A stretch of DNA of 5,473 nucleotides from Phycisphaeraceae bacterium. Its GTDB lineage: Bacteria > Planctomycetota > Phycisphaerae > Phycisphaerales > UBA1924. Below the pieces are notes generated by a model. The model was not told where the DNA came from. It searched no databases and worked only from the letters and a program-made list of their open reading frames with translations. The translations under genes and the position numbers were made by a program. Where the stretch lies: the NCBI GenBank assembly GCA_009827205.1, contig WUAK01000198.1:1-5473 (forward strand). Reading direction: 5' to 3'. Shown piece after piece: positions 3,483-5,473 of the stretch; positions within the stretch are counted from its first letter, which is position 1; every line of letters starts with the position of its first letter.

Positions 3483-5473
3483 ATGATCGTTCTGCACAGT
3501 GTCTGGACCGAGGGGCAGCTGCATTTCTGGGCCGAGAGCGCCCGTGGCGCGGCTTCGTACGTAACCCCTGTCGAGGACATCGACGTCAGCGCCGACGATG
3601 AGGCGTTCGATCCGTCCGAATTGACCGAAACGGAAGACGACGTTCCAGCCGATGATCCCGAGGGCGGTGTCGCGGTCGAGGTGCAGATCGAGACGAAGCT
3701 CGCCGATCACCCGTTCGCGGTTTCATCGAGCGAACTGCTTGAACTGCTCGGGCCTTTCCTGAAGCATGAGCCAGCAGAGGGCAGGCTTGAGCTTCGTCTG
3801 CCCTCTCAGGAAAGCAAGGCGCTCCCTTCTGCGAGGCTCGCGCACGCGTCTGGCATTGCGCTAGCCGATCGCGGAGCCAATGCTCTCGGTCTCTTCGCGG
3901 TCGAGTCGGTGGTCGTTGACCCAGAGCACGCACCCTTCGTCCTCGAACGGATCGAGGAGCACGCCTCGAACACGACAGGGGATGACGGCCTGCTGATCGG
4001 TCGCGCGGTCGATTACCTCTCGCTCGTTGGGCGTTTCTCGCGCAGGCTGATGGCGCAACAACGCTTCGTGCCCGCACTCCGGCAGAGTGCTTCCGGTGAA
4101 CTCGACGGCGCCTGGCAGGCGTGGTTTGCCGACGAGCAATCGGCGGAGGATGCGACGATCCTGATCGCTGCGATGCCCCCGGCCGTCCGCGCGGTTGTCG
4201 ATGGGCGCGAGCACGACCCCGCCGGTATTTTCGACGACATGGTGACGGGGATGGTCGACGCGGGATGCCGCCGGGCGCTTATTGCAGACGACCTGCCCGA
4301 GGTGATCGAGGGGCGCGACACGAGCGACCCGAGCGTGTCCTGGCTCTCGGGGCTGCTCGGAGCTGTGCACGGCGTGGAGCCCGCAGATCGTCGCGCGATG
4401 ATCAAGGATGTCCGGTCCTGGATCGGCCGTCTCGAAGACCGCGGCTCGAGCACGGAGTGGAGGCTTTGCCTGAGGCTGAACGAGCCGATCATGCTCCAGG
4501 CGGTCGATGAAGACGCCGACGAGATGCGCCCGCAGATCATCGAGCCCGCCGACGCAACGTGGTCACTCAGTTTCCACCTGCAGCCGATCGGCGCCGAAGA
4601 AGTCCTGGTCGATGCCGCGGACATCTGGCTACTTTCCAGCGAATCGGTCACGATCGAGGGCCGACGTATCGACAGCCCGCAGGAGTTGCTGCTCGCAGAA
4701 CTCGGCCGAGCGAGCAGGCTCTACAAGCCTCTCGAGCGCGCGCTCGACGAGTCGGAACCTGTCGATGTCGAGCTCAAGACGACCGAGGCGTACGAGTTCC
4801 TGCGCGAGATCAGGCCGCTGCTGCGCGAACAGGGGTTCGGTGTCATCGAGCCGGGCTGGTTTGGTTCCACGACGTCGAGGCTCGGCGCGAAACTGATGCT
4901 GGACTCGGATCCGATGGAGGACCCGCTCGACCCGGCAAACGCGCCGACGGTCGCGGGCGCTTCGCAGCTCGGGCTCGATGCGCTCGTCGGGTATCAGTGG
5001 CAGATCGCTGTGGGCGATGTCACGCTCACCCTCAAGGAGTTCGAGGAGCTCGCCGAGCGGAAGACACCTCTTGTGCAGATCAACGGCAAGTGGGTTGAGA
5101 TCAGACCCGAGGACGTCGAGGCGGCGATCAAGTTCATCCGCGAGAACCCGGGCGGCGAGATGAGCGTGGGCGAGGCGATCCGTATGGCGTTCGGCGCCGA
5201 CGCGCGCACGAGCGGTCTGCACGTCACGGGTCTGGAAACGACCGGTTGGCTTGCGGACGTCTTCGGCGGGTCTGCGGCGGGCGAGGCGCTGCCCGTGCTC
5301 AACCAGCCGACCGATTTCCAGGGAACACTCAGGCCTTATCAGCTGCGGGGGTACTCGTGGCTCAGCTTCCTCGAGCGGTTTGGGTTCGGCGCCTGCCTTG
5401 CCGACGACATGGGTCTCGGTAAAACGATCCAGTTGCTTGCGATTCTTTCGGGTGAACGCGAGGAGGCGACAGC
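3483..5473 (+). CDS. SNF2-family (HelZ-like) DNA-dependent ATPase/helicase, 3' end outside window
   Basis: The frame is open from the ATG at 3483 to the window end: 663 complete codons with no stop. The N-terminus (MIVLHSVWTEG, then FWAE at 15-18) and HPF at 76-78 resemble bacterial SNF2 proteins of the mycobacterial HelZ / Bacillus YwqA type. Residues from about 355 to 545 fit the SNF2-associated domain (DUF3670-like): W360 in a WSLSFHLQP strand, VELKTTEAYEFL near 429-440, PGWF at 457-460, W506, and NGKWVEI around W537. The ATPase core begins at LRPYQLRGYSW (616-626), and motif I (Walker A) is DDMGLGKT at 641-648 with K647. The DExH box and the second RecA lobe lie beyond the edge; relatives are roughly 1000 residues long. 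SNF2 ATPases translocate on double-stranded DNA and remodel protein-DNA complexes; the role of this bacterial branch is poorly known, and DNA repair has been suggested. An acidic segment (31-60) looks like an insertion. The divergent neighbour gives no functional hint. An SWIM zinc-finger gene, a common companion of this family, is not seen upstream. Confidence 0.9.
   Translation, partial: MIVLHSVWTEGQLHFWAESARGAASYVTPVEDIDVSADDEAFDPSELTETEDDVPADDPEGGVAVEVQIETKLADHPFAVSSSELLELLGPFLKHEPAEGRLELRLPSQESKALPSARLAHASGIALADRGANALGLFAVESVVVDPEHAPFVLERIEEHASNTTGDDGLLIGRAVDYLSLVGRFSRRLMAQQRFVPALRQSASGELDGAWQAWFADEQSAEDATILIAAMPPAVRAVVDGREHDPAGIFDDMVTGMVDAGCRRALIADDLPEVIEGRDTSDPSVSWLSGLLGAVHGVEPADRRAMIKDVRSWIGRLEDRGSSTEWRLCLRLNEPIMLQAVDEDADEMRPQIIEPADATWSLSFHLQPIGAEEVLVDAADIWLLSSESVTIEGRRIDSPQELLLAELGRASRLYKPLERALDESEPVDVELKTTEAYEFLREIRPLLREQGFGVIEPGWFGSTTSRLGAKLMLDSDPMEDPLDPANAPTVAGASQLGLDALVGYQWQIAVGDVTLTLKEFEELAERKTPLVQINGKWVEIRPEDVEAAIKFIRENPGGEMSVGEAIRMAFGADARTSGLHVTGLETTGWLADVFGGSAAGEALPVLNQPTDFQGTLRPYQLRGYSWLSFLERFGFGACLADDMGLGKTIQLLAILSGEREEAT

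Noticed and set aside
3347..3710. Small open frames in or across the divergent intergenic region
   Set aside because: They have no ribosome-binding site, no recognisable motif, and overlap the SNF2 start. There is not enough to support a gene.
3861..5222. Several minus-strand and alternative plus-strand frames inside the SNF2 gene
   Set aside because: All overlap the continuous SNF2 frame, which has the conserved motifs. Their products are Arg/Ser/Ala-rich without family features.
1..5473. CRISPR array, tRNA/rRNA, transposase or attachment site
   Set aside because: No direct-repeat series, cloverleaf with the usual conserved bases, terminal inverted repeats or transposase motifs were seen in reading both strands.

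Overview
This is a GC-rich, densely coding window with five recognisable genes, two of them cut by the window edges. The oxidoreductase and the sugar isomerase both carry twin-arginine (Tat) signals. Both are of kinds that are heavily amplified in Planctomycetota, and they sit beside an extracytoplasmic haem protein. The best guess for the host is a planctomycete, possibly of the Phycisphaerae type. This is inferred from gene content; no marker gene is present.

Left part (1-2327, + strand): three closely spaced genes on one strand look like the end of an operon. They are the C-terminal part of an ApbE-type FAD:protein FMN transferase, a Tat-exported Gfo/Idh/MocA oxidoreductase (16-nt gap, start at 294), and a four-helix membrane protein with one CxxCH haem c motif in its extracytoplasmic loop (24-nt gap). 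All three belong to families that act on redox chemistry outside the cytoplasm, so an extracytoplasmic electron-transfer or sugar-oxidation module is a reasonable hypothesis. The oxidoreductase is unusual: the family's EKP catalytic signature reads DGP, and a His expected in the later GTHQxxD-like motif reads Gln.

Middle (2332-3291, - strand): a Tat-exported TIM-barrel sugar isomerase/epimerase with an intact E-D-H-E metal site. It converges on the haem protein with only 4 nt between the two stop codons. An imperfect hairpin spans this junction and could serve both directions. Together with the oxidoreductase it suggests sugar modification in the periplasm.

Right part (3292-5473): a 191-nt divergent intergenic region with a 13-nt perfect palindrome just upstream of the isomerase ribosome-binding site. 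It is followed by a large + strand gene for a bacterial SNF2-family (HelZ-like) ATPase. That gene starts at 3483 and is still open at the window end, just after the Walker A motif. It has no evident functional link to the redox genes.

No tRNA, rRNA, CRISPR array, transposase or phage gene was seen. The most interesting material is the ApbE / altered-oxidoreductase / haem-protein array.
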